Origin: Shewanella ulleungensis
GTDB lineage: Bacteria > Pseudomonadota > Gammaproteobacteria > Enterobacterales > Shewanellaceae
Length of the DNA stretch: 64,000 nt
Assembly: GCF_014648315.1 (NCBI RefSeq)
Contig: NZ_BMQW01000004.1
Coordinates: 186,001-250,000, forward strand
Direction: 5' to 3'
Part shown: piece by piece, positions 1-10,062 of the stretch
How positions within the stretch are numbered: the stretch's first letter is position 1
Layout of the letters: every line of letters begins with the position of its first letter
Notes under the pieces: model-generated
What the model was told of the DNA's origin: nothing
The model's input: only the letters and a program-made list of their open reading frames with translations
The model's database searches: none
Program-made: the position numbers and the translations under genes

Positions 1-2
1 TA

Positions 3-1091
3 TCGGCTATTTGCGGTGCAGTATCGAGCCAATTGGTGTTTGGTAACGTACATGAATATGAGCTGATTAATGTTATCCGCATTCCACTAGACCACTATCC
101 AATCTTACTTATTGGCGGCGTGGTGCTGGGCTGCGTAGCCGCACTGTTTAATTTTTCATTGTTATCCGTAACGGCTAGAGGTCAAAAATGGCCGCTAATT
201 TACCGATTATTAATTGCCGCGACGATCACCACATTGATTGGTTTAGTGATGCCACAAGCGCTAGGTTCTGGCGATTTTGCTATCCATGAAGCCATTAGTG
301 AACATCCGAGCCTATTGTTTTTAATTGGCTTATTGCTGGCAAAAATGCTGGCAACAATAGCAGCTATTGGCTTTGGCGTACCCGGAGGGTTAATCGGCCC
401 GCTATATGGTATTGGAGCATTAGTCGGCGCTATTTTGGCTCTTTTAAGTAGTTTGTTATTTCCCTCGATTGCACCATATGTGGGCTTGTATACGGTCATT
501 GGCATGACAGCCATGATGGGAGTTTGTTTAAGCGCTCCATTAGCTGCATTAGTGGCCTTGCTGGAACTGAGCAATGACACATCAATCATTTTACCGGCTA
601 TGTTTATTACCATACCGGCATTTTTGGTTGCTTATCAGGGTTTTAACACCAGTTCTATTTTCTTAAAACAATTAGACATTATGGGGTTGGGGTACAAGGT
701 TGCACCGTTAAACCAAGGCTTACAGAAAAAAGGCGTTAGAGTATTAATGGACCGACGCTTTGTGATTGTTAACGACGACGATGAACTGCTGCTCGAAGTG
801 TTGAAACGCGCCGAAGGCAGACCCGTATTGGTGAGAAATGGCGAAGGCAAAATAGAAATGTTACGCCTTGAAATGCAATCTTTTGAAGACTCAACAACCC
901 TGTCTCGCCACCCTATGCCAGGATTACCAGACAGCGCCACACTCAACGAAGCTTATGAAGCATTAGCGGCAAAACGTTCAGGTGAAGTGTATATTTATCG
1001 CGACAGCCCTAACAATCCTAATGGCCAAAAAGTGGTTGGGGTGATTAGCTGGGCAAACTTGCTGCAAGAAATCCGTTCAGGACAAATTTAA
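3..1091 (+). CDS. ClC-family chloride channel/antiporter with C-terminal CBS region, 5' partial
   Basis: The reading frame is already open at the first bases of the window, so the N-terminus is missing. About 362 residues are visible. They show the second half of a ClC voltage-gated chloride channel: repeated hydrophobic helices and the conserved GGLIGPLYGIGALVG stretch (about nt 380-430) that lines the anion pathway in this family. The last ~110 residues are soluble and resemble a CBS-domain pair, a regulatory module common at the C-terminus of ClC proteins. The gating-glutamate motif (GREGP) would lie upstream of the window, so channel versus H+/Cl- exchanger cannot be decided. It ends with TAA about 240 bases before pyrB and is probably a separate unit. 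Confidence 0.85.
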   Translation, partial: SAICGAVSSQLVFGNVHEYELINVIRIPLDHYPILLIGGVVLGCVAALFNFSLLSVTARGQKWPLIYRLLIAATITTLIGLVMPQALGSGDFAIHEAISEHPSLLFLIGLLLAKMLATIAAIGFGVPGGLIGPLYGIGALVGAILALLSSLLFPSIAPYVGLYTVIGMTAMMGVCLSAPLAALVALLELSNDTSIILPAMFITIPAFLVAYQGFNTSSIFLKQLDIMGLGYKVAPLNQGLQKKGVRVLMDRRFVIVNDDDELLLEVLKRAEGRPVLVRNGEGKIEMLRLEMQSFEDSTTLSRHPMPGLPDSATLNEAYEALAAKRSGEVYIYRDSPNNPNGQKVVGVISWANLLQEIRSGQI

Positions 1092-1332
1092 AGGTGTTTT
1101 ATTAACTTACTCCGCCGTAAATATACTGTGAGTACATCGTCAATAAACGTCATCTATTTGTTTTATTTCGCAGTAAGTGAATCTCGACGAGCATATTTAT
1201 CTGCTGTATATTTTCTGCTACAATTTTGCCTCAGCCACATGATAAAAAAAACCGATAAATACCCTATAAATAACGGTAAAATAGCACGCTGTTTTGGTGG
1301 ATATTTTGCCCCACACTCTGGAAATCAGGCTG

Positions 1333-2352
1333 ATGATGCAGTTCGAAGGTTCACATATCCTTTCCGTAAACCAGTTAGATCTGGATTCAATTAACACTAT
1401 TTTTAACGTCGCTAATAAAATGACCCCTTATGCATTGCGTGAAAAACGCACTAAAGTGCTAGAAGGCGCTATTTTAGGTAACCTGTTTTTTGAACCCAGT
1501 ACCCGCACGCGCGTCAGCTTTGGCTGTGCATTTAATCTACTTGGTGGTCATGTCCGTGAAACGACCGGAATGGCATCGTCATCACTATCAAAAGGCGAGT
1601 CGCTTTATGATACAGCCAGAGTGTTGTCGACTTATTCAGACGTTATTGCCATGCGCCATCCCGATGCTTTTTCAGTAAAAGAGTTCGCTGAAGGTAGCCG
1701 AGTGCCAGTCATAAATGGTGGCGATGGTCCAAATGAACACCCAACTCAAGCATTACTTGATTTGTTTACCATCAAAAAAGAGCTCAGCCATGCAGGCATG
1801 GGCATCGACGGTATGCACATTGCCATGGTGGGAGACTTAAAATATGGTCGCACTGTACATTCACTTTCGCGATTACTTTGTATGCATAAGGACATTAAGT
1901 TCACATTGATATCGCCAAGTGAACTAGCAATGCCTGACTATGTGATCGCCGACATTGAAAATGCTGGCCATAAGATCACAATAACAGAGCAGCTTGAAGG
2001 TAATTTACATCAAGCCGATATTTTATATTTAACCCGCATTCAAGAAGAGCGTTTTCCGTCACAAGAAGAAGCCAACAAGTATCGCGGTAAGTTTCGCTTA
2101 AATCACAATATTTACACGCAACATTGCAAGTCAAACACTGTGATTATGCACCCGTTACCACGAGATTCGCGTGCACAAGCAAACGAGCTCGACAATGATT
2201 TAAACAGCCATCCAAGTTTGGCTATTTTTAGACAAGCCGACAACGGCTTACTTATCCGTATGGCACTTTTTGCATTAACACTTGGAGTTGAAAACCAACT
2301 CGAAAAGTATGAGTGCCCAGTAAACTGGTATTCACGTAAAGCCGATAGATAA
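1333..2352 (+). CDS. pyrB: Aspartate carbamoyltransferase catalytic chain
   Basis: Catalyses carbamoyl phosphate + aspartate to N-carbamoylaspartate, the committed step of pyrimidine synthesis in the cytoplasm. The carbamoyl-phosphate loop STRTR is at about residues 56-60 and HPLPR at about 273-277. At ~339 residues it is somewhat longer than the E. coli chain (311). The extra length is at the C-terminus, and this longer form is familiar in Shewanella. I chose ATG 1333, with a GGA-type ribosome site about 10 bases upstream. An in-frame TTG at 1294 is less likely, and a second ATG follows immediately at 1336. No regulatory chain gene (pyrI) follows; hemL is next, 26 bases downstream. Confidence 0.95.
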   Translation: MMQFEGSHILSVNQLDLDSINTIFNVANKMTPYALREKRTKVLEGAILGNLFFEPSTRTRVSFGCAFNLLGGHVRETTGMASSSLSKGESLYDTARVLSTYSDVIAMRHPDAFSVKEFAEGSRVPVINGGDGPNEHPTQALLDLFTIKKELSHAGMGIDGMHIAMVGDLKYGRTVHSLSRLLCMHKDIKFTLISPSELAMPDYVIADIENAGHKITITEQLEGNLHQADILYLTRIQEERFPSQEEANKYRGKFRLNHNIYTQHCKSNTVIMHPLPRDSRAQANELDNDLNSHPSLAIFRQADNGLLIRMALFALTLGVENQLEKYECPVNWYSRKADR

Positions 2353-2378
2353 TTGGCACATTATATTAAGGATTAGAC

Positions 2379-3665
2379 ATGACCCGTTCCGAAGTCTTAT
2401 TTGAACAGGCTAAAAAGACCATTCCAGGTGGCGTTAACTCACCCGTTCGTGCCTTTAATGGTGTTGGTGGTTCGCCGTTATTTATCGAAAAAGCCGATGG
2501 AGCTTATATTTTCGATGCTGACGGTAAAAAATATATCGACTACGTTGGTTCATGGGGACCGATGATTTTAGGCCATAATCACCCTAAAATTCGTCAAGCG
2601 GTATTAGCTGCAGTAGAAAACGGCTTATCATTTGGCGCACCAACTGAATTAGAAGTCAGAATGGCTGAAAAGGTCATTTCTATGGTGCCATCAATGGAAC
2701 AGGTACGTATGGTGAGCTCAGGTACTGAAGCGACCATGAGTGCCATTCGTTTAGCGCGTGGCTTTACGAATCGCGACAACATTTTAAAGTTTGAAGGTTG
2801 TTATCACGGCCATGCAGATTGTTTATTGGTTAAAGCGGGGTCAGGTGCATTAACGCTTGGTCAGCCAAGCTCGCCAGGTATTCCTGAAGACTTTGCTAAA
2901 CACACGTTAACAGCAACCTACAACGACCTTGATTCTGTGCGTGCTATTTTCGAACAACACCCAGACGATATCGCTTGTATCATCCTTGAGCCTGTTGCTG
3001 GCAACATGAACTGCATTCCACCAGTAGACGGATTCTTACAAGGTTTACGCGCGATTTGTGATGAGTTTGGTGCGTTACTCATCATCGATGAAGTCATGAC
3101 AGGTTTCCGTGTATCTATGAGCGGCGCACAAGGCTTCTATGGCGTAACGCCAGACTTAACCACTTTAGGTAAAGTGATTGGCGGCGGCATGCCTGTCGGC
3201 GCTTTTGGTGGCCGTAAAGACGTCATGCAATATATTGCACCTACTGGCCCAGTTTACCAAGCCGGTACTTTATCGGGTAATCCAATTGCAATGACCGCAG
3301 GTTTAGCGCAAATGGATGCATTATGTGAGCCTGGTTTGTATGAGGCACTTGCTGATAAAACCAAACGTGTTGCTGAAGGCTTTAAAGCGGCTGCGGACAA
3401 ACACGGTATTCCGTTAAGCATTACTTATGCTGGTGGTATGTTTGGTTTCTTCTTTACTGAAGACACTGCACCAATGACCTCGTTTGCCCAAGTTACTAAA
3501 TGTAACATGGAACATTTCCGTCATTTTTACCATGCAATGTTAGATGAAGGCATATATTTAGCGCCTAGCGCTTATGAAGCTGGCTTCCTGTCTATGGCGC
3601 ATGGAGATGAAGAAATTGAATACACCTTAGCCGCTGTAGACCGTATTTTTGCTGCGATGAAGTAA
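2379..3665 (+). CDS. hemL: Glutamate-1-semialdehyde 2,1-aminomutase
   Basis: Converts glutamate-1-semialdehyde to 5-aminolevulinate in the C5 route to heme. It is a class III PLP enzyme of 428 residues, the usual length. The PLP lysine lies in [13 protein letters not shown], at about residue 265. The N-terminal [11 protein letters not shown] signature is also present. ATG is preceded by AAGGA. It follows pyrB closely on the same strand and may be co-transcribed. A strong hairpin with a U-tract (3715-3753) ends the unit. Confidence 0.97.
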   Translation: MTRSEVLFEQAKKTIPGGVNSPVRAFNGVGGSPLFIEKADGAYIFDADGKKYIDYVGSWGPMILGHNHPKIRQAVLAAVENGLSFGAPTELEVRMAEKVISMVPSMEQVRMVSSGTEATMSAIRLARGFTNRDNILKFEGCYHGHADCLLVKAGSGALTLGQPSSPGIPEDFAKHTLTATYNDLDSVRAIFEQHPDDIACIILEPVAGNMNCIPPVDGFLQGLRAICDEFGALLIIDEVMTGFRVSMSGAQGFYGVTPDLTTLGKVIGGGMPVGAFGGRKDVMQYIAPTGPVYQAGTLSGNPIAMTAGLAQMDALCEPGLYEALADKTKRVAEGFKAAADKHGIPLSITYAGGMFGFFFTEDTAPMTSFAQVTKCNMEHFRHFYHAMLDEGIYLAPSAYEAGFLSMAHGDEEIEYTLAAVDRIFAAMK

Positions 3666-3714
3666 ATCACGCTAAGGTTTAACTCCTTTTCAGATTAAGC
3701 ACAAAATTGGTAAC

Positions 3715-3753
3715 AAAAATAGGATAAGCAACCACGTTGTTTATCCTATTTTT
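3715..3753 (+). terminator. Rho-independent terminator after hemL
   Basis: A 12-bp stem (AGGATAAGCAAC with GTTGTTTATCCT) closes a 3-base loop. It is flanked by A-rich DNA on the left and TTTTTATTT on the right. It sits about 50 bases after the hemL stop and would also work in reverse. Confidence 0.85.
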
Positions 3754-3803
3754 ATTTGTGTTAACAAATTCCTACCCCCTTTCCCCGTATTCATTATTTT
3801 ATA

Positions 3804-4061
3804 CCATTGCGCGTTAGTAAGTGATCTCTCAGCGAGAATTTAAAAGGGCTTAAACAAGGCGAATGACTGAATGAATAGTTATTCTCTTTCGAAGTCATGC
3901 AACGCAGTGTAAGCCCTTTTAAAACTCGCCTAAAAGGAATGCCCAGCCTCTTTTGCTTTACGTTCTCGCTATTTGAAAGGGAACAACCATTACTACATAG
4001 CGACGCCTTAATCAAAAGCCGCTGGACGCATTCTGAGTGGGCACTTATTAATGCGCAATGG
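3804..4061. mobile_element. MITE-like element, family A (copy 1)
   Basis: The ends form a ~20-bp terminal inverted repeat: left CCATTGCGCGTTAGTAAGTG, right its complement with two mismatches (4042-4061). TA dinucleotides flank both ends (3802-3803 and 4062-4063), as expected of a TA-targeting element. The 258-bp interior has no credible gene. It holds an internal inverted repeat (AAAAGGGCTTA near 3842 against TAAGCCCTTTT near 3909). Its centre (GGCGAATGACTGAATGAATAGTTATTC...) is recognisably related to the centre of the 10629-11094 element. This accounts for most of the 587-bp gap between hemL and nhaD. Confidence 0.72.
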
Positions 4062-4252
4062 TATTACCCACGACTTTGGTCGAGAATTAACGAAAAAAAC
4101 TGTGATCTATATTGCGAAATCGTCCGCGGTGTGATGTGATCGCACCGCCAAAAACAAGCTTAATTGAACCTTAAAATACGGTTTACATTAAGTTAGCAGA
4201 AATTCACGGTAATGAGGTTAATTACCTACAACACAAAGTTGGAATTGCAGTC

Positions 4253-5500
4253 ATGCTACATACCTTTCTTATCTCACTTGCGGTGCTTGCACTGTTAAGT
4301 ATCGTGCTCGAAGAAGTTACCCATATTAATAAAGCAAAAACCACCTTATTCCTTGGCTGTGTCGCTTGGATAACCCTATTTATGGCATCTGGCAGTCCAG
4401 AAAACAGTAAATTGGTAGGCGAAGAACTCAATGAAAACTTATTAGAAATTGCCACTCTATGGTTGTTTTTAATGTCGACCATGACCTTTGTTGCATACCT
4501 TAATGCTAAAGGAATGATCCAAGTATTAGTGCAAAAAATATTCCCACAGCAAGTGTCGGTGCGCATGTTGATGTTGCAAGTGGGTATGTTTTCGTTAGTA
4601 CTATCAACCTTTTGTGACAACGTAACAGCCACATTGGTGTCTTTAGGATTACTAACCACTTTCAATTTAGACAATCAAATGCGTCGCCGCATGGCGGTAT
4701 TGATTATTTTTGCGGTTAACTCGGGTGGTGTTGCGCTTATTACTGGTGACGTGACCACATTAATGATTTTCTTAGCAGGTAAAGTGCATATTTCTGAGTT
4801 ATTGATTTTATTCATCCCTGCCGGCATAAGTGTTGGTTTACTGGCAGTGTTATTTTCACTCAAAGCCGAAGGCCGTGTAAGTACTACTCCCGTTGAGCAA
4901 AATTACAATACGGTCGATATCGTCATTGGTTGCATTTTCTTCGCTACCATTATTTTAACTATGGTACTTAACGTGTTATTTGGCATTCCGCCTGTGTTAA
5001 CCTTCTTATTTGGCTTATCTGTTATGTTCTTAGTCGGGCGTACCAGTAAAAGCAATAAAGAAGAAGTACAAGTGCTCGAATATATACGTCAGGTTGAATT
5101 TGACACATTATTATTCTTCCTAGGTATCTTATTACTCGTCGGCATGCTCAAAGAAATTGGCACCCTTAACCTGCTAACTGATGTATATGGAATGTACAAC
5201 CCAAGCATTTCTAACTTCTTTACAGGCGTGGGCTCAGCATTATTAGACAACGTGCCATTAACCGCTGCGTTATTAAAAGCAGACCCAGTGTTAACCACGG
5301 CACAATGGTTAAGCTTAACTTACGCTGTCGGTGTTGGTGGATCATTACTTATCATCGGTTCTGCGTCAGGCATTATCGCCATGAGCAAAGTGGAAGAGCT
5401 AACATTTGTAAGCTACTTAAAGTATGTACCGGCTTTATTGTTATGCTATTGCATCGGTTATGGCTTAACCTTGTTTCTAGCTAACAATATCCATGGCTAG
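4253..5500 (+). CDS. nhaD: NhaD-type Na+/H+ antiporter
   Basis: A polytopic inner-membrane protein of 415 residues with about 11-12 hydrophobic segments. The N-terminal LEEVTHINKAKTTLFLG block and the C-terminal SALLDNVPLTAALLKADP block are characteristic of NhaD antiporters of marine gamma-proteobacteria, which exchange Na+ (and Li+) for H+. ATG 4253 has a weak ribosome site (GGA about 11 bases upstream). Vibrio NhaD is slightly longer, mainly at the N-terminus, but no upstream in-frame start looks better here. The gene stands alone, bounded by a MITE upstream and a bidirectional terminator downstream. Confidence 0.88.
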   Translation: MLHTFLISLAVLALLSIVLEEVTHINKAKTTLFLGCVAWITLFMASGSPENSKLVGEELNENLLEIATLWLFLMSTMTFVAYLNAKGMIQVLVQKIFPQQVSVRMLMLQVGMFSLVLSTFCDNVTATLVSLGLLTTFNLDNQMRRRMAVLIIFAVNSGGVALITGDVTTLMIFLAGKVHISELLILFIPAGISVGLLAVLFSLKAEGRVSTTPVEQNYNTVDIVIGCIFFATIILTMVLNVLFGIPPVLTFLFGLSVMFLVGRTSKSNKEEVQVLEYIRQVEFDTLLFFLGILLLVGMLKEIGTLNLLTDVYGMYNPSISNFFTGVGSALLDNVPLTAALLKADPVLTTAQWLSLTYAVGVGGSLLIIGSASGIIAMSKVEELTFVSYLKYVPALLLCYCIGYGLTLFLANNIHG

Positions 5501-5535
5501 AACCGCATAAGCAAAATCCTTCTACAACACCAATC

Positions 5536-5568
5536 AACAACAAAGGCGCTTCAAGCGCCTTTGTTGTT
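5536..5568. terminator. Bidirectional terminator between nhaD and gspB
   Basis: A perfect 14-bp stem (AACAACAAAGGCGC / GCGCCTTTGTTGTT) with loop TTCAA. A T-run follows on the plus strand and an A-rich lead-in serves the minus strand. It lies between converging genes. Confidence 0.88.
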
Positions 5569-5628
5569 TTGAAACATAGTAGTGTGAGCATTAATCTCAG
5601 CGATATACACTTGGAAAAGTAATATCGG

Positions 5629-6765
5629 CTAAATCGCTGGCACTCTAAATTGCTCGCCGTTGATATCAAGCACGATATCGCGAGGGCGAATTTCAATTAT
5701 CGTTAGCTTATTTTTAATCATGTCACCCTGTTGCAACTCTACACCATCGACATTTAACCAACGGTTATTAGGCTCCGACGAATAAACATGCGCATTAATA
5801 TTAAACTCTGGTACTTGTAACTGCACGCTCGCAGGCAAGTCGCCATAACTCGGGATCTGCTGATTATTCGGTCTTGGAATTGGATCAAGCTTGGCTTCCG
5901 TCACTTGCTGATTAACTGATTGTTCAAACTCAACATCTTTAAGTGCAACCTCAAAAGCAGCCAGCAGATTATTACGCTCATCGATTGAAGGGGCTTTAAC
6001 CGAGGCAAAGTCGACTTCTTGGGCCGCAGTATTAACCTGCATTCGCAACGCCTCAAGCTCAGCTAATCCTCGTCTATTAGCGTTAGCACCTAATATTATT
6101 TGCTCTTGCTGACGTGCCCGTAGTTGTTGGTCTTGTTGTTGTTGGTCTTGTTGTTGCTGAGCTTGTAGTTGCTGAGCCTGTAATTGACGGTTAGCAACAT
6201 CATTGTCATTAAAACGATTCTCTTGATTATTGCTCGATACCATAGTGCTTGGTTGTGAATAAGCCTCATTTAACTCAGAGCCATCACTTCCATCAGTATA
6301 AGCATCATTTACATAACCATCATTTACATAACCATTGCTAGCATTATTGTCATTAGCATATGGTGTTGCGGGTGTACTAGAGAATTGATTAAACGGTTTG
6401 GCTATCGGCAGCGCCACTTTACCGGCTAAGCGGATCTCATCATTGGTTTGAGAAACTACGTCATTACTTTTATTTACTGGTGTAGACTGAATAATTTGAG
6501 GCAATGGTTGGCTAACACTCACAGGTATTTCAGGTTCAGCGGGTAAGTCAACCTTAGAGCGGGGTGCTGGCGGCACTAACAATACGCTCATCCCCCATGC
6601 AGCACCTATACCCAATATTATTGCAACAGCAAGTAAACTGTATGGATTCAATTTACTTGTTGGCCGCGATGGCGAAGAATAATGAGCAGCAGGTGTAGAC
6701 ATTAAGTCTGCCACATCGCCTTGCTGTTGTTTATTACGATTAACAGCATCTAATAAAATAGACAT
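5629..6765 (-). CDS. gspB: General secretion pathway protein B (GspB)
   Basis: An inner-membrane partner of GspA in type II secretion, needed with GspA to place the outer-membrane secretin. The protein (378 residues) has a short cytoplasmic N-terminus (MSILLDAVNRNKQQQ), one membrane span at about residues 43-66, and a long low-complexity Asn/Gln-rich periplasmic linker. The linker includes a Q-rich run around residues 195-225. The C-terminal T2SSB domain contains NINAHVYSSEPNNRWLNVDG. The ATG overlaps the gspA stop by one base (TAATG), so the two are translationally coupled. The other gsp genes are not in this window. Confidence 0.9.
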   Translation of the reverse strand: MSILLDAVNRNKQQQGDVADLMSTPAAHYSSPSRPTSKLNPYSLLAVAIILGIGAAWGMSVLLVPPAPRSKVDLPAEPEIPVSVSQPLPQIIQSTPVNKSNDVVSQTNDEIRLAGKVALPIAKPFNQFSSTPATPYANDNNASNGYVNDGYVNDAYTDGSDGSELNEAYSQPSTMVSSNNQENRFNDNDVANRQLQAQQLQAQQQQDQQQQDQQLRARQQEQIILGANANRRGLAELEALRMQVNTAAQEVDFASVKAPSIDERNNLLAAFEVALKDVEFEQSVNQQVTEAKLDPIPRPNNQQIPSYGDLPASVQLQVPEFNINAHVYSSEPNNRWLNVDGVELQQGDMIKNKLTIIEIRPRDIVLDINGEQFRVPAI

Positions 6766-8420
6766 TAACGGCGTACCTCAGCGGCAGCTAACCTTGGGCC
6801 TTGCTGACTCAAATACAAGTTAAGTTGAATTAGTGTTTGGCTGCCGGCAATACCATCTGGCTTTAACCCATGTTGACGTTGAAACTGCATTAATTGTTGC
6901 TCTAAATCACTGTCAAACTGACTTAATAAACGAGCACGACGCTGATTAACCATGGCTAAACTATTTTCAAGCCATTGAACTTGCGCCAAACTTGAAGACT
7001 GACCAATCTCGCGAGGCAACACACTATCGGGTTGCCATAAAATCTCGAATGTGCCGCTAAAGTGTCGGTCAAACCAATCTTTGTTTACCCAAAACTGCTG
7101 CTCGCCTAGTTGCAATAAAATCTGCTCAGCTTGACGCTCAACTATCACTCCATAAAACACATTTGCTTGCGCATCTTGCAGATAGACAACCGCTGGATAA
7201 TTTAAACGCATAATACTATGCCAATTACCTTGCTGCTGATAACAGGCTAATTCTTGCTGCTGCGCAGCCTGACAGGCAGATAACCCCATAATGGGCTGTT
7301 TATTCCATAAACCAAATAAACCGGCAAATGCATTATCGATACTACTGCTTTGTAGCATCGCCTGACGTAAAATTTGTTGCTCTGCATTAACAGCTGGTGA
7401 GCTAGAGAGTGGTGGTTGCACTGCAGTTGTAACTGTCATGGGAGAATTATCTATGCCCGATGCTACGACATTGGCAGACGCAGGAGGCAATACGGAAGCT
7501 GTATTACTATTTTCATCAATAGCTGAGCGATTAAACAAGTAAAAAGATAAACCAAACGCCAACACCAATGCCGCCGCAGCAACATATGGCCAACGCTTGT
7601 CAGATGACACATCTATATCACCCAATACTTCTACCGCAGCCTGGTTAACCATCTTATGGTCAATCGGTACTTTCGCTTGCCCATACCCCGCCATCAATGC
7701 ACGTTCGCACAATAAATTGGTTAAACGCGGAATACCACCAGAATGCTTATGTAATGCCGCTATCGCTTTGCGAGTAAATAGCGGTTCATGTCGACCAGCC
7801 ACCTGTAAGCGATGTAATACATAAAGTGCGATTTCATCTTTATTCAATGGTAATAAATGGTAACGAGCAGTAATACGCTGGGCTAATTGACGTAAATCTT
7901 GACGTTTAAGTAATTGTTGTAATTCAGGCTGCCCAATCAAAATCACTTGCAGAAGCTTTTTAGTATTGGTTTCTAAATTAGTTAATAAGCGCAGCTGCTC
8001 TAATACTTCGGAGCGTAAGTGCTGCGCTTCATCAATAATCAAAACTGTGTTGCGTCCGTTTTTATGATTATTAAGCAAATACATGCTAATCAAATCTGTT
8101 AATTGTTTTAACGTAGGGTTATCGCCATACTTAATTTCCAGTTCATCACATAAAGTGGCCAGTAATTCAAGCTCTGTCAATGAAGGGTTAAGGATAAAAG
8201 CGGTATCGGTGTTATCGGGTATTTGCTGTAACAAACAGCGTGATACGGTGGTTTTCCCCGTACCCACCTCACCAGTTAATAATACAAACCCACCGGTTTC
8301 ACCTAGACCATAAGTTAAGTGAGCCAATGCTTCACGATGCCGGTCGCTTAAGAACATATAATGAGGGTTAGGTGCAATTGAAAACGGATTATCATTTAAT
8401 CCATAGAAGGCTTTATACAT
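6765..8420 (-). CDS. gspA: General secretion pathway ATPase GspA/ExeA
   Basis: An AAA+ ATPase anchored in the inner membrane. With GspB it uses ATP and peptidoglycan binding to insert the type II secretin. Walker A GEVGTGKTT is at about residues 50-58, Walker B VLIIDEAQ at 126-133, and a membrane span at about 278-297. A C39-peptidase-like region and a C-terminal peptidoglycan-binding domain (QRQHGLKPDGIAGSQTL) follow. I take ATG 8420, because the family starts MYKAFYGLNDNPFSIAPNP. The frame is open upstream to 8483, but those residues are not family-like. An AAGGA lies about 11 bases before the chosen start. It is divergent from cca. Confidence 0.9.
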   Translation of the reverse strand: MYKAFYGLNDNPFSIAPNPHYMFLSDRHREALAHLTYGLGETGGFVLLTGEVGTGKTTVSRCLLQQIPDNTDTAFILNPSLTELELLATLCDELEIKYGDNPTLKQLTDLISMYLLNNHKNGRNTVLIIDEAQHLRSEVLEQLRLLTNLETNTKKLLQVILIGQPELQQLLKRQDLRQLAQRITARYHLLPLNKDEIALYVLHRLQVAGRHEPLFTRKAIAALHKHSGGIPRLTNLLCERALMAGYGQAKVPIDHKMVNQAAVEVLGDIDVSSDKRWPYVAAAALVLAFGLSFYLFNRSAIDENSNTASVLPPASANVVASGIDNSPMTVTTAVQPPLSSSPAVNAEQQILRQAMLQSSSIDNAFAGLFGLWNKQPIMGLSACQAAQQQELACYQQQGNWHSIMRLNYPAVVYLQDAQANVFYGVIVERQAEQILLQLGEQQFWVNKDWFDRHFSGTFEILWQPDSVLPREIGQSSSLAQVQWLENSLAMVNQRRARLLSQFDSDLEQQLMQFQRQHGLKPDGIAGSQTLIQLNLYLSQQGPRLAAAEVRR

Positions 8421-8550
8421 TCGACCAAAAATCCTTATTTGAAACTGACGACTCACGTTAATGCTTGTGTGTTTGCTTGTCAAAAGTTAGCCGTAAAAAT
8501 CTAACTCTGATAATATTTAAGCCACTTATTATTACACGTTGTGGTACGCC

Positions 8551-9783
8551 ATGAAGATTTATTTAGTAGGCGGGGCCGTACGCGACACCCTTCTTAATCA
8601 AACTGTTGTAGATAAAGATTATGTGGTGGTCGGTAGCAGTGTCGAAGAAATGCTAGAACAAGGTTATCAACAAGTAGGCAAAGACTTTCCAGTATTTTTA
8701 CACCCAAAAACTCAACAAGAATATGCTTTAGCCAGAACAGAGCGGAAAACGGGTAATGGTTATCAAGGATTTAGTTGCGACGCTAACAAGCAAGTAACCT
8801 TAGCAGAAGACTTATTACGCCGAGACTTAACTATAAATGCCATCGCGCAAGATGAGCATGGCACATTGTATGACCCATACCATGGTATCGAAGACATTAA
8901 GGCAAAAACGTTACGCCACGTATCACAGGCATTTGTTGAAGATCCACTTCGTGTACTGCGTGTTGCGCGTTTTGCCGCTCGATTTCATCATTTAGGCTTT
9001 ACTGTCGCGCCAGAAACAATACAGTTAATGACCGATATTGCTAATAGTGGCGAACTTGAACATCTTACTCCAGAGCGTGTATGGCAAGAATGCGACAAAG
9101 CGTTAGGCAGCCAAAGTCCGCAGATATTTTTTGAGGTACTAAAACAATGCCAAGCCCTTGCAGTGCTATTCCCTGAAATAGATGCATTATTTGGCGTACC
9201 GCAACCTGAGAAATGGCATCCCGAAATCGACAGCGGTATTCATACTTTAATGGTGTTAGAGCAAACAAGTTTGTTAAGTCGTAATAAAGCCGTCCGTTTT
9301 GCAGCATTAGTGCATGATTTAGGTAAAGCACTTACACCTAAACAAGAATGGCCGAAACATTATGGTCATGGGCAAAAAGGATTACCCGTCATTAAAAAAT
9401 TATGTGCCCGTATCAAAGTGCCAAACGATTATCGAGATTTAGCACTGTTAGTGAGCGACCAACATCAAAATATTCATAATGCTTTTGAACTTAGAGCCGA
9501 GACTATCGTCAAATTGTTTGATAAAGCAGATTTGTGGCGCAAACCGCAACGTCTTACCGATTTATTATTATGTTGCCACGGCGACATAAGAGGTCGCACT
9601 GGGTTTGAAAACGCTTTGTATCCACAAGCGGAATATTTACAACAATGTTATCAGTTGGCAACCCAGGTAGATGTGCAGTCGATTATTGCGGCGGGCCATC
9701 AAGGTGCACAAATAAAAAGCCAATTACAGCTTAAACGCATAGAGTGTGTTAATGACTTTAAATTACAATTGGTTAAAAACTAA
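8551..9783 (+). CDS. cca: CCA-adding tRNA nucleotidyltransferase with HD domain
   Basis: Adds or repairs the 3'-CCA of tRNAs. At 410 residues it matches the E. coli multifunctional Cca (412). The N-terminal nucleotidyltransferase core has GGAVRD (8-13) and catalytic acidic residues in DKDYVVVG (21-28). The RRDLTINAIA block follows, and a central HD phosphohydrolase motif VHDLGK lies near residue 253. The HD region marks the gamma-proteobacterial type, which also has phosphatase and 2',3'-cyclic phosphodiesterase activity. ATG 8551 is preferred; an in-frame TTG four codons upstream adds nothing family-like. Confidence 0.95.
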   Translation: MKIYLVGGAVRDTLLNQTVVDKDYVVVGSSVEEMLEQGYQQVGKDFPVFLHPKTQQEYALARTERKTGNGYQGFSCDANKQVTLAEDLLRRDLTINAIAQDEHGTLYDPYHGIEDIKAKTLRHVSQAFVEDPLRVLRVARFAARFHHLGFTVAPETIQLMTDIANSGELEHLTPERVWQECDKALGSQSPQIFFEVLKQCQALAVLFPEIDALFGVPQPEKWHPEIDSGIHTLMVLEQTSLLSRNKAVRFAALVHDLGKALTPKQEWPKHYGHGQKGLPVIKKLCARIKVPNDYRDLALLVSDQHQNIHNAFELRAETIVKLFDKADLWRKPQRLTDLLLCCHGDIRGRTGFENALYPQAEYLQQCYQLATQVDVQSIIAAGHQGAQIKSQLQLKRIECVNDFKLQLVKN

Positions 9784-9974
9784 CAATCATGCTACAAAAG
9801 GATGTCGAAACGTTTATGATAAAAAGCGAAAAAATGCAATTTTTAGCGGTGAATAAGCAATAAATCACTAAGATTTATATAAAATCGATAAATAATTGTC
9901 CTTTTAAGCTTGTAGACTTGCAATTTTCATTTATTTCGCTATTTTAAGTAAATATTCTTTTATTTGCCTATAGC

Positions 9975-10003
9975 AAATAAAAAAAACTGTGACATAATTA
10001 CGC
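9975..10003 (+). promoter_or_regulatory. Probable lpp promoter
   Basis: A weak -35 (TAGCAA), 16-base A-rich spacer and -10 CATAAT preceded by TGTGA lie about 65 bases before the lpp start in very AT-rich DNA. This fits a strong constitutive promoter, but the -35 box is poor. Placement is approximate. Confidence 0.4.
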
Positions 10004-10062
10004 CGTTGCAAAGGCACACGCCGTTGCACTATTTAACAACCTATATATTAAGGGATTTACCC

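Noticed and set aside
1128..1394. An 88-codon frame overlapping the start of pyrB
   Set aside because: Overlaps the well-supported pyrB start in another frame and resembles nothing.
3897..4139. An 80-codon frame inside the first MITE
   Set aside because: It lies in the element, crosses its inverted end and has no recognisable product.
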